A stretch of 64,000 nt of DNA. Source: Stomorhina lunata (lineage: Eukaryota; Arthropoda; Insecta; Diptera; Rhiniidae). Below are positions 62,986 to 64,000 of the stretch, piece by piece. The DNA is taken from contig OW121741.1 of assembly GCA_933228675.1 (NCBI GenBank), positions 78,153,387-78,217,386 of the forward strand. The letters run 5' to 3'. Numbering within the stretch: the first letter of the stretch is position 1; every line of letters begins with the position of its first letter. The position numbers and the translations under genes are program-made. Under the pieces are notes generated by a model. The model had not been told where the DNA came from, did not search any database, and worked only from the letters and a program-made list of their open reading frames with translations.

Positions 62986-64000
62986 ACTTCTTAAGTCACT
63001 TTTTTCGAATTTCAAGGAGTGCCGGCCAGAAAAATGAGCAATTTTTCGGTTTTTGCAAATTTTGACCTATAAGCTTAACTTTTTGACAAAATCTGAATGT
63101 TAATTTGTAATTTAGACCCAATTTGCTTTCCATCAACAAATATCATAAAATCCAATAGATGTCTTCAAGGACCCAAAATTTCTATGAAAATTTCCGATAA
63201 CTCAAAAAATCCTCAGCCGATTTATACGCTACTTACGTAGATAGAATGCAAATTGAGTCTACATTATGAATTAATATTTATACTTTGTTAAAATGTTTAC
63301 TAAAAAAGTTAAATTTTGCAAGAACTAAAAAATTGGCCATATTTTTTCTTATAAACGCAATTTTCAACTTCATGGCCTGGGCGCCACGTGATAACGTAGT
63401 CCGATTTGGCTTAAATTTTGTTATTTGAAGTTTCTCACCGAATGCCATAATAATCCGACCGCCATTTCTCTACTTGCGAAAAAGTTGAAAAAACACTCTA
63501 ACGTAGTATTGTATAGAAAATTTTCTAATATGCAAATAATACTGAATTCACCATTTTTACTAAAATTGTTATATCTCTGTTAATATGTTTCCGATTTTAA
63601 TTAAAGTACTCTTGTTTTACAAAATGGTAACCATGATTTTTTTTTAAATCAAAATATATTAGGTCTTCTGATAAATTTTACGAAAAAAAAGCTTCCGAAG
63701 TTGAAAAAATCGAAAAAAAAAAATAAAATTTTAACTTCAGCGGAAAATATTTTTGTGATAAATTGGTCATGTTAAAAAAAGGTCTTTACGAAGTGAAAGA
63801 CTATTTTGTTTTCTGTCGAAACACATTTTAAAATTTAAAATCGATGGAAAAATGACTCAGTTAAGCCTTCTTTTCTCCGCTAAGTCCAAAAAAATCGTTT
63901 TTTATCGATAACTTTCGATTTTGAGGGTATATCGAAAATTCTAAAAATGGTAAAATGACCTTCTAACCGAGTTCTACTGGTTGAGCTTGGTTTCGTTCCG
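62986..64000. other. non-coding 3' part and right inverted repeat of the long-TIR element
   Basis: AT-rich DNA with no open frame of note. It ends in the right inverted repeat (about 63830-63975) and about 25 bases of flank. Confidence 0.5.

Larger units (their letters stand above)
61060..63975. mobile_element. long-TIR element with a conserved ORF and a nested mariner
   Basis: At 61090-61150, CGATATACCCTCAAAATCGA, AAGTTATCGATAAAAAACGA and onward is matched inverted at 63885-63950. Weaker similarity extends the inverted repeats to at least 160 bp (TCATTTGTTTATCGATTTGA / TCATTTTTCCATCGATTTTA). The outer limits are uncertain. Inside are an ORF fragment (62671-62982) and a separate mariner insertion (61519-62608). 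Without the mariner the element would be about 1.8 kb. Confidence 0.55.

Overview
The window looks like AT-rich, repeat-dense DNA from a dipteran, probably a calyptrate fly. The reasons are short introns with standard GT/AG sites, piled-up degenerate non-LTR retrotransposons, Tc1/mariner and piggyBac-like elements, and hairpin-ended repeats of the AACAAGTAAG...TATACCC type. The species assignment is inference.

The one convincing host gene is on the minus strand: a divergent SLC6 (neurotransmitter:sodium symporter family) transporter. I assembled ten coding exons by hand. Exons 1-5 lie at 47287-46364 and exons 6-10 at 22569-21267. All splice phases agree and give 565 residues. Between exons 5 and 6 is a 23.8-kb intron. 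It holds a non-LTR retrotransposon, a Tc1 element, a Harbinger-like element, a 158-bp satellite with about 19 units, a ~9.5-kb inverted duplication (palindrome), and a small nested gene or gene remnant.

Layout. 0-2.4 kb: GGTACTTTTTT repeats, CTATAG arrays and a 132-bp tandem repeat. 2.5-12.8 kb: hairpin-ended elements, a TTAA-flanked piggyBac-like element carrying retrotransposon debris, and a 2,666-bp direct tandem duplication. 12.8-15.5 kb: dead RTE-like retrotransposon. 15.5-17.2 kb: two dead mariner-type transposases. 17.65-21.2 kb: a TIR element filled by a LOA/R1-like 3' end and a hairpin-ended element, ending just past the SLC6 poly(A) signal. 21.3-47.3 kb: the SLC6 gene and its giant intron. 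47.3-51.4 kb: a Harbinger-like element 61 bp upstream of the SLC6 start codon, then a long-inverted-repeat element. 51.9-59.2 kb: three non-LTR retrotransposons, all on the minus strand, hit by a MITE, a tRNA-like SINE and a mariner with an intact 331-aa DD37E transposase. 59.4-64 kb: three MITE-like elements, then a long-TIR element containing a conserved ORF fragment and a nested, internally deleted mariner.

Most of the window is therefore mobile DNA in layers. Two items merit most attention. One is the SLC6 gene: its frame is intact, but canonical ion-site residues appear to be lost, and it spans a palindrome and satellite in one intron. The other is the palindrome itself, whose arms share convergent proline-rich exons. 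No searches or alignments were run. Boundaries marked approximate come from reading by eye.
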